Part shown: positions 16,343 through 26,998 of the stretch, piece after piece | How the letters are laid out: the number at the start of each line of letters is the position of its first letter | How positions within the stretch are numbered: position 1 is the stretch's first letter | Source of the DNA: Thalassotalea crassostreae | Lineage (GTDB): Bacteria; Pseudomonadota; Gammaproteobacteria; Enterobacterales; Alteromonadaceae | DNA length: 64,000 nucleotides | Reading direction: 5' to 3' | NCBI RefSeq assembly: GCF_001831495.1 | Contig: NZ_CP017689.1 | Location: 3,038,001-3,102,000 of the forward strand | Notes under the pieces: generated by a model | What the model was told of the DNA's origin: nothing | What the model saw: the letters and a program-made list of their open reading frames with translations, nothing else | The model's database searches: none | Made by a program: the position numbers and the translations under genes

Positions 16343-18688
16343 TTAGAAGTTATAACCAAACGTTACACCGTAAGTGCGTGGTGCTTTGTATGAGTTATAT
16401 ACGGTATCATCCATCGCTGCATACAAAGTAGTTGAAGCAATATTTAACTCGTCTGTTAAGTTCTTAGCCCAGACTTGTACAGACCAAGTGTCTTCGAAAC
16501 TACGTAACATAAATACCGCATCTAAATTCGTTTCTGAATCGACTTGAGTAAGTGGGTCATTTGAATTATCGAAGAAATACTCGTCTTGATATTGATAGCT
16601 AACGCTCAAGCTTGCTTCAGCAAAATCACCCATTCCCCATTCATATTTAGCATTTAAGCTATAGGTGTTCTCTGGGGTACGGCGCATCTTATTACCTTTT
16701 AAGTTTTCGCCATCAACTTCAAAGTCTTCAGTAAATTCTGAATCAAGGAAACCGTATGATGCTCTCAACGTTAACCCTTCAGTAACTAGTGCAATCATCT
16801 CTAGTTCAAGACCTGATACTTCACCGGTACCATTAAATACTTGTAGGTTATCTGGTGTTGTTTCACCGGTTTCAACCCAAACCGTTGTTTGAATATCAGT
16901 GTATTCGGTAAAGAATACGGCACCGTTTACTTGTAAGCGATCTTCCAATCCTTGAAGTTTAAAACCAACTTCATAGTTCCAAGCAGTTTCTGGTTTGAAT
17001 GCAATAATTGCCTCTTCTGCTTTTTCCATACCTTCACCGTTAAAACCACCTGCTTTATATCCCTTAGCAACCGATAGATAATAGAAGGCATCGTCTGATG
17101 CTTGGTAATCTAGGTTAAAGCTCGGAGTCCACTCATCCCAAGAATCACTTGTTTCGAAAGCATATTCATCAAAAACCCAATTGCCATCTAAGTCATAATG
17201 ATGACCACAACAGTTATCAAAGCGACGACCACCAGCAGTACCAGAGAAGTCTTTTTCATCACGAGACCAACGTAAGCCCGCTGTTGCAGACAGCTTGTCA
17301 GTAAACTCATAGCTTGTTTGACCAAAAACCGCATAACTGGTAGTTTCGTTTACCGTTGTATTGTAAATATTACCTGTTGTTGTGCCCCATTGCGTATCAA
17401 ACCAATAATCAACCGATTCATTACGATCAATATCTTCAGTCATGTAAAATACACCAACTAACCAGCCTAATGGGCCATCACTAACATCAGCTAAACGAAA
17501 TTCTTGTGAGAACTGTTCTGACTCTTCAGCTTTTAAGGACAACCACTCATCATCTGGCTGAATTAAGGCAAGTTCATCTTGATTTTCTACGGTGTTGTCT
17601 TCACACGGAAAAACGTTACCCGTGCTCCAATCACCACACCACTCAAATTTCTGTGTTGAGTCAACTAAACCGGCGGCAGCATTTTCATAAATAGTATAAT
17701 CGTTATCTCGATAAGCTGTAATCGACGTTAAATGACCAATACTTGAGGTGTAATCTACTTGCACTGCAAAAGTATTACTATCTGACTCTTCATCATTATC
17801 AACACTACTTAAATCTTCACGTGGATCTTCACTAATGAATGGCTCGTTACGACCTGCACTATAGCCAATATGTTTAATTTTAGGTACACCATCTGCTGTT
17901 GATGTTGCTGCAGTAAATAACACTTCTAAATCATCACTTGCAGTATATAAAATCTGTGCACGAGCCGAAGTACTTTCTGCCACGTCGGCATCATTTCCTG
18001 TATAAGTATTTTTACCGTAACCATCTCTAGTTTTGCTTACGACTGATATTTTACCTGCAACGTTATCAGTAATTGAGCCAGTTACATAACCTTTAGCTTC
18101 TAGCTGGCCATAATCACCTACAGTCACTTCTGCGCTGCCTTCCATATCACCATCAACAGGACGTTTGGTAATAAAGTTAACCGCACCACCTACAACGTTT
18201 TTACCGTAAAGCGTCCCTTGTGGGCCACGCAATACTTCAACACTTTGTAAGTCGTATAAGTCCATTACTGCACTTGTACCACGTGAAATGTAAACACCAT
18301 CTATATACATACCAATTGCAGCAGCGGCACCAGCCGATTCAATATCACTACCAATACCACGCATAAACAGTTCAGGTTCAGCAGAGTTATAGGCGTTCAT
18401 TTGAAAGCCTGGTACTCGACTTGAAATGTCTTCTAAGCCATTTATACGCTCTTCCTTAATCTGGTCTGCACCAAAAGCTGAAACAGCGACAGGAGTTGAT
18501 TGTAAACTTTCTACTTTATGACGAGCTGTAACTGTTACATGCTCAATTTCTAATTTGTCTACTTCGGCGTCTGTTGCTGCTGCCTCTTCGGCAAATGCCG
18601 ATACACTCGACATACTTAAAGCAAGAGCAACACCTAAAGCGATAGGTTTGCGCATGGTTGTTAGTGTTGATAATTGTTGCAAGCTCAT
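16343..18688 (-). CDS. TonB-dependent outer membrane receptor
   Basis: 781 residues: signal peptide (about 1-33), plug domain (VESLQSTPVAVSAFGADQI, RVPGFQM, RGIGSD, then VEVLRGPQGTLYGKNVVGGAVNF), and a 22-strand-type barrel ending in Phe (GVTFGYNF), the outer membrane sorting signal. The plug and LRGPQGTLYG pattern place it with receptors of the Caulobacter/sphingomonad type that import organic substrates as well as siderophores. No N-terminal STN signalling domain. Neighbouring amino-acid symporter and kynureninase suggest an aromatic or peptide ligand, which is inference. Confidence 0.93.
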   Translation of the reverse strand: MSLQQLSTLTTMRKPIALGVALALSMSSVSAFAEEAAATDAEVDKLEIEHVTVTARHKVESLQSTPVAVSAFGADQIKEERINGLEDISSRVPGFQMNAYNSAEPELFMRGIGSDIESAGAAAAIGMYIDGVYISRGTSAVMDLYDLQSVEVLRGPQGTLYGKNVVGGAVNFITKRPVDGDMEGSAEVTVGDYGQLEAKGYVTGSITDNVAGKISVVSKTRDGYGKNTYTGNDADVAESTSARAQILYTASDDLEVLFTAATSTADGVPKIKHIGYSAGRNEPFISEDPREDLSSVDNDEESDSNTFAVQVDYTSSIGHLTSITAYRDNDYTIYENAAAGLVDSTQKFEWCGDWSTGNVFPCEDNTVENQDELALIQPDDEWLSLKAEESEQFSQEFRLADVSDGPLGWLVGVFYMTEDIDRNESVDYWFDTQWGTTTGNIYNTTVNETTSYAVFGQTSYEFTDKLSATAGLRWSRDEKDFSGTAGGRRFDNCCGHHYDLDGNWVFDEYAFETSDSWDEWTPSFNLDYQASDDAFYYLSVAKGYKAGGFNGEGMEKAEEAIIAFKPETAWNYEVGFKLQGLEDRLQVNGAVFFTEYTDIQTTVWVETGETTPDNLQVFNGTGEVSGLELEMIALVTEGLTLRASYGFLDSEFTEDFEVDGENLKGNKMRRTPENTYSLNAKYEWGMGDFAEASLSVSYQYQDEYFFDNSNDPLTQVDSETNLDAVFMLRSFEDTWSVQVWAKNLTDELNIASTTLYAAMDDTVYNSYKAPRTYGVTFGYNF

Positions 18689-19107
18689 CTTTAGTTCTCC
18701 TCCCTTTCAAAGGGATTTTATTTTTTATAATTTTTATGAGTGAATTTAAGTTAGTGAGTACTTTGTTTAGTTTTTACTCATCTGTTATCACACTAAAGCA
18801 CCAAACCATATAATAAAAATAATTTATTTTGAGGTTGTTATAGTTTTTTTTATATACCAAGCCATTTTAAAAAGCGCTTAACAAAACTATAATTAACCTT
18901 ATTATACAATAACTTAATTAGATTAACGGACTAATTAGAGTCAAAATATATAATTTAATCTAGACAAATATTTGACTCAATCCCATGTTAATACCTTGTA
19001 AATAATTTCATAGTTTTTTTTTATTTTGTTTATTTATAACCATTAAATTTAGCGAAATAAAAAAGGCAGCTTTAAGCTGCCTTCTTTTTCTCTATTTAGT
19101 ACTTTAA
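18689..19107. other. AT-rich intergenic region between TonB receptor and sodium symporter
   Basis: No gene is seen in these 419 bp. The left half should carry the receptor promoter and leader; the right end carries the symporter terminator. The centre is strongly AT-rich with T-tracts but no clear repeat. Confidence 0.6.
19061..19090 (-). terminator. Terminator of the symporter/kynureninase operon
   Basis: Stem AAGGCAGC/GCTGCCTT (19063-19070 with 19076-19083) with a 5-nt loop, flanked by A- and T-runs that allow termination in the minus direction. Confidence 0.85.
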
Positions 19108-20472
19108 CTACAAGCCAATAATTAATATTGCAATAACGCCAACAGGGGCGATAAAGCGCATTGTCGTTAACCACGGAGCAAACCATCTAGATGGTGATGC
19201 CGAAAACTCCCTTTTAACCGTATTGTGTGGCATAACCCAGCTGCAAAAAAGCACTATCAGTAACGCATTAAACGGGATCATAATGTTTGCCACTAAATAA
19301 TCCATAATGTCGAATAATGTTTTGCCAGCAAAAGCATCAAAAAACGCCAATGGTGTGAAGTTTGAAAGTGTATTAAATGACAGCGCCGCACCTAACCCTA
19401 AAACCGCTGTAGCACTGCCGATGTATATCGTTGCTCGACCGCGACTTAAATGGTATTGCTCAATGATAAACCTCACCAAACATTCAAGCATAGATAAGGC
19501 GGTTGTTAACGCTGCGCCTGCCAGTAGAAAGAAAAATAGCAACCCGATAAATTGACCGCCAGGCAACTGGCCAAAAGCGACAGGCAGAGTTTCAAAAATT
19601 AACCCCGGTCCACTCGCTGGTTCTAGCCCATAAGCAAACACAAATGGAAATATTGCCATCCCTGCGAGTAACGCAACTAAGGTATCTGCAAAAGCGACAG
19701 TGATGACCGATTTCGGAATAGAAATATCTTTACTTAAATAACCACCGTAAGCCATTACACTACCAGCGCCAACACCTAGAGAGAAAAATGCTTGTCCCAT
19801 TGCCGCTAAAACAACATCCGCATTAATTTTACTTAAATCCGGTGAAAACAAATAGCTAAACCCTTTAGCAAAATCGCCGGCAATAGCAGCGTAAACGACA
19901 AGCAAAATCAAAATGACGAACAACATTGGCATTAGATATTTAACGCATTTTTCTAGTCCATCTTTCAGGCCTTTAGAAATAATGAACATGCTAAGCAGCA
20001 AAAAGCCTAAAAATAAACCCGTGCTTTTAATTGGTGATCCCGCTAACGCTTGAAACATCGATTTTGACGACTCACCATCGATGCCTGCAAAACTATTTAA
20101 TGCTGACTTGGCGGTATAATCTACTGTCCAACCTGCAACAACACTGTAATAAGCTAAAGCGATAAACGGTATAAGCAAGCTTAACCAGCCAATTAACTGC
20201 CAAGCGGGGTTGGCTGAAAACTTTTCTCTAAGAACTCGCATCGTACTGAACGGGTCTTTTTGGCCCTGACGACCAATCATTAACTCTGCCACCATGATTG
20301 GCGCTGCAAATAACAGTAGAGTCAATATATATACCATTACAAACGCGGCGCCACCGTTGCTACCAACAACATATGGAAAACGCCAAATATTGCCTAACCC
20401 TACCGCGATACCAATAGTGGCTAACAAAAAGCTCGCTTTCGATGACCAAACAATAGATTTTCCCACTGACAT
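19108..20472 (-). CDS. Sodium-dependent transporter, SNF (neurotransmitter:sodium symporter) family
   Basis: 454 residues, about 12 hydrophobic segments, with the diagnostic first-helix motif GIAVGLGNIWRFPYVVGSNGGAAF that binds sodium and substrate in LeuT-fold symporters. Bacterial members import amino acids such as tryptophan, tyrosine or leucine. It begins 53 bp after kynureninase in the same direction and shares its terminator, so import of tryptophan or kynurenine is a reasonable inference. Confidence 0.92.
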   Translation of the reverse strand: MSVGKSIVWSSKASFLLATIGIAVGLGNIWRFPYVVGSNGGAAFVMVYILTLLLFAAPIMVAELMIGRQGQKDPFSTMRVLREKFSANPAWQLIGWLSLLIPFIALAYYSVVAGWTVDYTAKSALNSFAGIDGESSKSMFQALAGSPIKSTGLFLGFLLLSMFIISKGLKDGLEKCVKYLMPMLFVILILLVVYAAIAGDFAKGFSYLFSPDLSKINADVVLAAMGQAFFSLGVGAGSVMAYGGYLSKDISIPKSVITVAFADTLVALLAGMAIFPFVFAYGLEPASGPGLIFETLPVAFGQLPGGQFIGLLFFFLLAGAALTTALSMLECLVRFIIEQYHLSRGRATIYIGSATAVLGLGAALSFNTLSNFTPLAFFDAFAGKTLFDIMDYLVANIMIPFNALLIVLFCSWVMPHNTVKREFSASPSRWFAPWLTTMRFIAPVGVIAILIIGL

Positions 20473-20525
20473 ATTAATTATCCCTTATACATAACTATTT
20501 GATTTTTATAGGAGCGAAAATTAAC

Positions 20526-21764
20526 TTAGGTTACCGCTTGTCTTTGATTAAACTCAGCCTGTTTATAGGTTTCGTTTTGCATGATATTTTTCAAACGAGC
20601 AACCGCGTCATAAACATCAACATATCGTAAATACAGTGGAGTGAGGCCAAATCGAAGCGTATCTGGAGCTCTGAAATCCCCCATTACTCCTGCTTTAATA
20701 AGAGCTTGAACGATTTCATAGCCATTTTCATGACTCATCGCAACTTGACTGCCGCGGCGTTCGCGTTGTTTAGGAGTGATCACATTGAAATTAAAATCTG
20801 CACATTCTTGCGCGATTAATTCGATAAATAAGTCAGAGAGGTTTAATGACTTTTCACGAAGTTTGTAAATGTCTGCACGCGCTGAAATATCAATTCCAAT
20901 TTCCGACATAGCTAAGCTCACAATCGCTTGTGTACCAGAAAGCATTTGATTAATGTTATCGGCTGGACGGTAATCCCGTTCGAATGCAAATGGCGCTTGA
21001 TGAGAATACCATCCAGTCAATGGCTGCAAAGCCTTACCTTGATGACGTTTAGCGCAAAATACAAATGCTGGACTACCCGGCCCGCCGTTGTAGTATTTAT
21101 ATGTGCAACCAATGGCGAAATCGACATTGCAAGCATTTAAATCAATTGGCAACGCCCCACCACTATGACACAAATCCCAAACAGAAATAGCGCCGCACTG
21201 TTGCGTTTTCTCGGTAATCGTTTTCATATCAAGTAAACGACCCGACTTATAATGAACCTGTGTCAAACATACGACGGCAACCGAATCATCAATAGCGTCA
21301 AGAATACCTTGTTCAGTTTCGGCAAACACGATTTCATGCTTATCACCTAAGAGCTTAACTAACCCTTGCGCTGTGTAGTTATCAGTAGGGAAGTTACTGC
21401 CTTCCATAACGATCTTCTTACGCGTTGGGTTTAATGTTAAAGCGGCCGCGAGCACTTTAAAAATATTGATACCAGTTGCATCTGTCACCACGACTTCACC
21501 TGCGTCAGCACCAATTGTCGTAGCAAGCGTGTCGCCAATGGTTTGACTTAAAGTAAACCAGCCATGAATATTCCAACTCTTAATTAAACTAGTTCCCCAT
21601 TGATCAAGGATCACTTGCTCTGCTTTCGCCATCGCTTTTTTCGGCATAGCGCCTAACGAGTTGCCGCTCATGTATATGTCATGCTCGGGCAAACTAAACT
21701 CATCTCTGAAACAGGCTATTTCGTCTTGCTTGTCTCGTTCTATACAACTTTCTCTGGTGATCAT
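20526..21764 (-). CDS. kynU: Kynureninase
   Basis: 412 residues, the normal length. The PLP lysine is Lys223 in GCTYKYYNGGPGSP, and the family segments GNSLG (34-38), HYKSGRLLDM and WDLCHSGGALP are present. It cleaves kynurenine to anthranilate and alanine in tryptophan degradation. Tryptophan dioxygenase (kynA) and formamidase are not in the window. First gene of a two-gene operon with the SNF transporter. Confidence 0.96.
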   Translation of the reverse strand: MITRESCIERDKQDEIACFRDEFSLPEHDIYMSGNSLGAMPKKAMAKAEQVILDQWGTSLIKSWNIHGWFTLSQTIGDTLATTIGADAGEVVVTDATGINIFKVLAAALTLNPTRKKIVMEGSNFPTDNYTAQGLVKLLGDKHEIVFAETEQGILDAIDDSVAVVCLTQVHYKSGRLLDMKTITEKTQQCGAISVWDLCHSGGALPIDLNACNVDFAIGCTYKYYNGGPGSPAFVFCAKRHQGKALQPLTGWYSHQAPFAFERDYRPADNINQMLSGTQAIVSLAMSEIGIDISARADIYKLREKSLNLSDLFIELIAQECADFNFNVITPKQRERRGSQVAMSHENGYEIVQALIKAGVMGDFRAPDTLRFGLTPLYLRYVDVYDAVARLKNIMQNETYKQAEFNQRQAVT

Positions 21765-22087
21765 AGTGAACTACTCTTATCTCGATTTTAAATCTTTATG
21801 TATTGCCAGTATTTAAGTTTGACTGCTAAGCGTTAACTGCGCGATCTGCGTGGCTATACACAATAACTAATATCGTCATCATATAGCGCCTAGAAATAAC
21901 TTAAAAATAATATAAAGAGCAACTGGTATATACAAAAACTTATAGCCAAGTGGAGAAAATATTCCTGCAAGGAATAATTAATTGCGTTTAATGTGAAATA
22001 ATAAGCAGTGAAACGGCGATCAAAAAGCCCGGTGTAAACCGGGCCTTTTCTGATGATAGGTAACTATAAATAATGCCTATATTAACC
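21765..22087. other. Intergenic region upstream of kynU
   Basis: 323 bp without a gene. Holds the kynU promoter on its left and, at 22021-22050, the terminator of the LVIVD lipoprotein gene. The central part is AT-rich; no operator recognised. Confidence 0.6.
22021..22050 (-). terminator. Terminator of the LVIVD-repeat lipoprotein gene
   Basis: Stem GCCCGGT/ACCGGGC (22027-22033 with 22038-22044), GTAA loop, and a run of five T residues on the minus strand. Confidence 0.88.
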
Positions 22088-23872
22088 TTATGGCTTACTA
22101 GATTTAATATTTCGTTTTGGCCACGGTACCGTTGGCGCCGTAAAGCTAGGTTCACCAAGCACAGGGCTAGACAATACGTAAATTCCATGATTCGTAAATA
22201 ACCAGAATAAATTACGGTCGTATTCAATATAAACGCCATGCGATAGATTGCCGCGGGCATATTCAACCACTCTTTCAGAATTAAACGGTGGCACAAAATA
22301 CGCTGTAATCTCAGGATTTTTAATGTCACTTACGTCAAACACTTGTAGACCTGCATTATAAAATGCGTATGGTAAAATATTATCTTTAGGTGTACCAGGT
22401 TGTGTGTAATAACCTGTGCGTTTAGGGCCAAAGCTACCTCGGCGTTGGCAATAATCTTGGAACTTAGCCTCTGCAGGTGGTTTTGGTCGTGGTAAAACGC
22501 CGACTTTAAACGGCTTTTCAGGATTGCTTACGTCAATCATGTGAACATCTTTGTATGGTTCCCAACAATCTTCATTTAACGGATAACCACTAAAGTAAAC
22601 GATGCCTGTTTTCTCTACTTGCGAAACATCAATAAAATCGCCTTCAGTTCCAGCAACGCTTGGAGCAAAGTTTAAGTGACTTACCACCTTTAAATCTTTG
22701 CTGTCGGTAATATCAACGACATAAAACCCTAAACCGCCCATCGCTGCGTAGCCGTATTTTCCACCTTCTTCAACTGGCGTAGGAATAAATAACGACATAC
22801 GTGCCCCCATCCATGATGTACGATTACCGGCACGTGGATTTTCTTTATAGGCTGCTTCGTGCTCTTCATCAAAAGCGATTTGACCTGGCACAGTTAATTG
22901 ATCGAGAAATATAGGATTACTTGGATCTGACATATCCCAAGACTGATAACCTGCCGAGTATAGATCATTAGGATATTCAGTTAATGAGTAACTCGCATCA
23001 GGCGCTGCGGCAACATACATAGTGTCGCCACCAAAGTATGCGGGTAGATCCCGTACCCCAGATCCTTGCTGCGTACCGATTGGTGCATCAGGATGCTCAA
23101 CGTCAGTTGTGCGCTCCGCCAGAAGCTTCCAATCTTTAGGTAAAGGACCGTTCATTTCATAAACCTTAAAGCCCTTTAAGTGTTTTGAATTGCGAATCGC
23201 TTCCACCTTATCAGGCTGGGTACGTTTATTTTTAAGCAAACCGAAGCGACGAACCTCAAATGCTTGAACCATGACATATTTGCCTAAGGTTTCATTATAT
23301 TGAATAGACGCAGCGCCAAACATGTCACCTTCATCATAAGGATTTTGATCAACCTCATCAGCGCCATTTGCGCCCCAAGTATGGCCTCGAGTTAACAGTA
23401 ACTTGGCATCTTTTGGGTTAGTAATATCGAATATTTTTAAATCTCGGCGAACATATTGGTATAAATAACGACGACCATCAAAATCAACAATATTTTGCCA
23501 GGTATGAAACGGTTCAACTGTAATTGGGTAATACGCTTCTACCGTCATATTTTTAATGTATTGTTCGGTATCCCAATAATCAAGTTCACCCTCAAATGTC
23601 ACATTACTATGGCTGTCTCGAGTCGCTACAGGGTGAGTAAAAATACCTGTTTTAGGATCTAAACCATAACTACCTTTAATTGGATCGGCAGGCGTTTTAT
23701 CAATACTTAAGCTATCCGCACGCTGTACCCATTTATCTTGAATGCTGTTCTCTTGCTGGTGATGTTGCGTTTCTTTTTCAGCGCAACCTACACTTGAACA
23801 TGCGATGGCGATAACTGTAGTAAGTAAGACAGGTTTAAAAGAGCCTTGCCATAGTTTGATTTTTTTGTTCAT
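22088..23872 (-). CDS. LVIVD-repeat lipoprotein
   Basis: 594 residues with a lipoprotein signal (CSSVGC, Cys30 lipidated). The body contains beta-propeller type LVIVD repeats visible as recurring '(F/V)(Y/H)(V/M)(V/I)D(I/V)(T/S)(D/N)(S/P)...(K/P)' units, for example FKVYEMNG, GFYVVDITDSKD, VHMIDVSNPEKP and LQVFDVSDIKNP. Such proteins are surface or periplasmic and of unknown function. It is monocistronic with its own terminator. A role in the neighbouring aromatic amino acid uptake is possible but unsupported. Confidence 0.85.
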   Translation of the reverse strand: MNKKIKLWQGSFKPVLLTTVIAIACSSVGCAEKETQHHQQENSIQDKWVQRADSLSIDKTPADPIKGSYGLDPKTGIFTHPVATRDSHSNVTFEGELDYWDTEQYIKNMTVEAYYPITVEPFHTWQNIVDFDGRRYLYQYVRRDLKIFDITNPKDAKLLLTRGHTWGANGADEVDQNPYDEGDMFGAASIQYNETLGKYVMVQAFEVRRFGLLKNKRTQPDKVEAIRNSKHLKGFKVYEMNGPLPKDWKLLAERTTDVEHPDAPIGTQQGSGVRDLPAYFGGDTMYVAAAPDASYSLTEYPNDLYSAGYQSWDMSDPSNPIFLDQLTVPGQIAFDEEHEAAYKENPRAGNRTSWMGARMSLFIPTPVEEGGKYGYAAMGGLGFYVVDITDSKDLKVVSHLNFAPSVAGTEGDFIDVSQVEKTGIVYFSGYPLNEDCWEPYKDVHMIDVSNPEKPFKVGVLPRPKPPAEAKFQDYCQRRGSFGPKRTGYYTQPGTPKDNILPYAFYNAGLQVFDVSDIKNPEITAYFVPPFNSERVVEYARGNLSHGVYIEYDRNLFWLFTNHGIYVLSSPVLGEPSFTAPTVPWPKRNIKSSKP

Positions 23873-24289
23873 AAATCCTCACAATTAAATAAGCAGACAC
23901 TTATTTAAAGACATATTAATAAAACTTGGTTCTATACTAAGCAACCTAAATATAACAAGATAATAACAATAAACACTACAGTTATAATTAATTTTATATA
24001 TCCAAGGCGTAATTAAGTTTAATTTTAAATAAACGATAAGATATTTTTAATCTCACTATTTTCATTGTTTACCTATGGAATCTAGGAGAACAGTTTTTAT
24101 ATCAAGAGCTTCAATCGGTTAGTAATAGTGTTGTCTTAAAAATTACAATAACTGATGTTTTTTAAAATGTACAAATTGATCGGCCTACAAGATCAACTTA
24201 TTTCAGGATGGAACACAAGTACAAAAAAACCATCTAGAAGTAGATGGCTTTTAAGGAGTTATTCAAAAATTCAATTATAGCGTTGTCAG
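23873..24289. other. AT-rich intergenic region upstream of the LVIVD gene
   Basis: 417 bp with no gene. It should include the LVIVD promoter near its left end, and includes the DHDPS-family terminator at 24223-24248. No repeat or operator stands out. Confidence 0.6.
24223..24248 (-). terminator. Terminator of the DHDPS-family gene
   Basis: Stem CCATCTA/TAGATGG with a GAAG loop; on the minus strand it is followed by seven T residues. Confidence 0.9.
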
Positions 24290-25198
24290 CTAGACCTTAT
24301 ATATAAAGTCGTTGTCGCTTAACAATTCTAATTTATTACCAATAATATCTTGTTGATTTAGTTTTGATAATAAATCAAAGCCTTGTTGGCGCTGCTCTAA
24401 TGTCAGTGCACGATAAGGAACGCGGAAAATCTTTTCTACGGCATTAGTCATCATTAAAGCGGTGTTAATTGCGATAGGATTTGGCTCACAGAATAACCAA
24501 CCCATTAAGCCTTGCAGCTCTTGATTAAGCTCGGGATTATTGTCATCCATTAACTTACGCATTAAGCCTGGGATAATATTAGACGTTACCGAGATAACGC
24601 CGTGCGAGTTAAATTTGTGGCGACCGTCAAAACATTCATCATCGTTACCAGACCAACAAGCAATGCCTTGTTTTTCATAGTAATCGATACGCTCATTACC
24701 GGCACATTCTTTTACACCGATAAAGTTTTGGTGTGACGCAATTGCTTCGATAATATCAGGCGTTAAATCCTGCCCTGTTCTGCCAGGCACGTTATAAATA
24801 AAGGCCGGTCCGACATCTAAAGCACGATTGAAATGGTCGATAACACCAGCCGTTGATGTACGGCCGTAGTAAGGGTTGATTTGTAAAGCGGCATCCATAC
24901 CTGATGCAAAGCCTTTCTGCGTTGCATTAACGGCTTCTCGAGTATTGTTACTGCCAGTATTACCAACAATAATCAGTTTGTCAGAATATTTATGAACACT
25001 GTGGGCGATAAGCATTAAGTGCTCTTCCCAGTTAAGTAAATGCCCTTCACCTGTTGTTCCACCAACAATAATACCATCTACACCCGCGGAAATTTGTTGC
25101 TCCACAAGTGTGTCGTAGGTCGCTAAATCAATATCACCGTCCTGATTGTATGGTGTTTTAATGGCAGTAATTAAGCTAGCTGACTTTAATCGTTTCAT
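24290..25198 (-). CDS. dapA: Dihydrodipicolinate synthase family protein
   Basis: 302 residues. All DHDPS landmarks are visible: GGTTGEG with Thr48-Thr49, Tyr135 in YNVPGRTG with Arg140, and the Schiff-base Lys163 in GVKEC. Thus condensation of pyruvate with aspartate semialdehyde is likely, although the superfamily also includes other pyruvate-dependent aldolases. The usual partner bamC/nlpB is not adjacent, so it may be a second copy. ATG at 25198 is chosen because GAGAAG precedes it; an upstream in-frame start would add 22 atypical residues. Confidence 0.85.
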   Translation of the reverse strand: MKRLKSASLITAIKTPYNQDGDIDLATYDTLVEQQISAGVDGIIVGGTTGEGHLLNWEEHLMLIAHSVHKYSDKLIIVGNTGSNNTREAVNATQKGFASGMDAALQINPYYGRTSTAGVIDHFNRALDVGPAFIYNVPGRTGQDLTPDIIEAIASHQNFIGVKECAGNERIDYYEKQGIACWSGNDDECFDGRHKFNSHGVISVTSNIIPGLMRKLMDDNNPELNQELQGLMGWLFCEPNPIAINTALMMTNAVEKIFRVPYRALTLEQRQQGFDLLSKLNQQDIIGNKLELLSDNDFIYKV

Positions 25199-25350
25199 AT
25201 TCTTCTCAAATCGCATCAATGCGGGGTTAGTAACATATTTTAATAGGCTCAATATTAACAACAACTGCGCTTAGGTTAAATACCGCTTTGACCACAAGAT
25301 GCTAATAATTGTAAATATTTTATGCTTTTTAATTATGCTTGTTCCGTAAA

Positions 25351-25380
25351 AACAAAAAACCACCTTAAAAGGTGGTTTTA
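25351..25380 (-). terminator. Terminator of the prfB-lysS operon
   Basis: Eleven-base-pair stem AAAACCACCTT/AAGGTGGTTTT with flanking A/T runs, 31 bp after the lysS stop; it could work in both directions. Confidence 0.88.
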
Positions 25381-25410
25381 TTATCTTTTTAACAAACACT
25401 CAAAGTGAGT

Positions 25411-26949
25411 TTATTCTGCCAACGGACGCATATGAGGAAACAAAATAACGTCTTTAATTGTTGGTGAGTCAGTAAACAACATAACTAAACGATCGATACC
25501 AATACCTTCACCAGCTGTTGGCGGTAAACCATATTCTAGTGCAGTAATGTAATCTTCATCAAAATGCATTGCTTCATCATCGCCAGCATCTTTCTCTTCA
25601 ACTTGCTTTTTAAAACGAGCTGCTTGGTCTTCTGCATCATTAAGCTCAGAGAAACCATTGGCTAACTCACGACCACCAACGAAGAACTCGAAACGGTCAG
25701 TAATGAATGAATTTTCATCGTTACGACGCGCTAATGGAGATACTTCCCATGGGTACTCTGTGATGAATGTTGGTTGGTCAAGCATGTGCTCAGCTACTTC
25801 TTCAAAGATTTCACAAAGGTACTTACCAGGCCCCCAAACGTTTGTGCCTTCAGGCTCTTTAACGCCAACTTGTTTTGCAATTGCTTTCAGTTCGTCAAAA
25901 CGACCTTCAGGATCTTTAATCACGTCAGCATCTAGATGTGGTGCGTGTTTAATAACAGCATCCATCATTGATAAACGCTCAAACGGCTGACCGAAATCGT
26001 AGAATTTCTCTTCAGTCACTTCACCATCGCTATTTTTAACGGTATTACGAATAACAGTTGTGCCCATAACGTCTTGTGCAAGAGTACGGAGCATTTCTTC
26101 AGTAAGGTTCATTAAGTCTTCGTACGTCGCGTAAGCTTGGTAGAACTCAATCATAGTAAACTCTGGGTTATGACGAGTCGACAAACCTTCGTTACGGAAG
26201 TTACGGTTAATTTCGAAAACACGTTCGAAACCACCAACCACTAAACGCTTTAAATAAAGCTCAGGAGCAATACGTAAGAACATATCGATATCTAATGCAT
26301 TATGGAACGTTTCAAATGGCTTAGCTGTTGCGCCACCTGGAATAACTTGTAGCATTGGCGTTTCAACTTCCATGAAGTTGCGCTGTGCTAAGAAGTTACG
26401 AATTCCACTAACAATTTGTGAACGAACTTGGAACGTATCACGAGTATCTTGGTTAATGATCAAATCAACATAACGTTGACGATATTTAGTTTCTTGATCA
26501 GATAAACCGTGGAATTTTTCTGGTAATGGGCGTAATGATTTAGTTAATAGTGAATACTCTTCCATATTCACATATAAATCGCCTTTACCTGACTTATGTA
26601 AAATACCTTTAACACCAATGATGTCGCCGATATCTAACATGCCCCAGCGAGCTTTAATGTCTTTTTGTACTGCTTTTTCGGCATATGCTTGGATACGACC
26701 AGACATATCTTGTAATACTAAGAACGGACCACGCTTAGCCATAACTCGACCAGCAACAGCATAAGTTACTTGTAACTCTTCTAGCTCTTCTTTGGTTTTT
26801 TCACCGTGCTCAGCTTGAATATCTGCAGCATAATGTTCACGGTCGAAATCGTTCGGGTGACCATTTGCAGGGCAATTTTCACGAATATTTTCGAGCTTAC
26901 CGCGACGTTCTGCGATTAACTTGTTTTCGTCTTTAGCTTGTTCTGTCAT
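25411..26949 (-). CDS. lysS: Lysyl-tRNA synthetase, class II
   Basis: 512 residues with an N-terminal OB-fold anticodon domain (about 55-150) and a class II catalytic core: motif 2 [18 protein letters not shown], and motif 3 [26 protein letters not shown] near the C-terminus. It charges tRNA-Lys. It follows prfB by 49 bp as in E. coli and shares its transcript. Confidence 0.98.
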   Translation of the reverse strand: MTEQAKDENKLIAERRGKLENIRENCPANGHPNDFDREHYAADIQAEHGEKTKEELEELQVTYAVAGRVMAKRGPFLVLQDMSGRIQAYAEKAVQKDIKARWGMLDIGDIIGVKGILHKSGKGDLYVNMEEYSLLTKSLRPLPEKFHGLSDQETKYRQRYVDLIINQDTRDTFQVRSQIVSGIRNFLAQRNFMEVETPMLQVIPGGATAKPFETFHNALDIDMFLRIAPELYLKRLVVGGFERVFEINRNFRNEGLSTRHNPEFTMIEFYQAYATYEDLMNLTEEMLRTLAQDVMGTTVIRNTVKNSDGEVTEEKFYDFGQPFERLSMMDAVIKHAPHLDADVIKDPEGRFDELKAIAKQVGVKEPEGTNVWGPGKYLCEIFEEVAEHMLDQPTFITEYPWEVSPLARRNDENSFITDRFEFFVGGRELANGFSELNDAEDQAARFKKQVEEKDAGDDEAMHFDEDYITALEYGLPPTAGEGIGIDRLVMLFTDSPTIKDVILFPHMRPLAE

Positions 26950-26998
26950 TTTAATTTCTCAGTATTACTTTAATATTGCTAATTTTTACGATTCTTTG

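Noticed and set aside
24290..25264. Upstream start of the DHDPS-family gene at 25264
   Set aside because: The extra 22 residues are not in the family, and the ATG at 25198 has a good ribosome-binding site.
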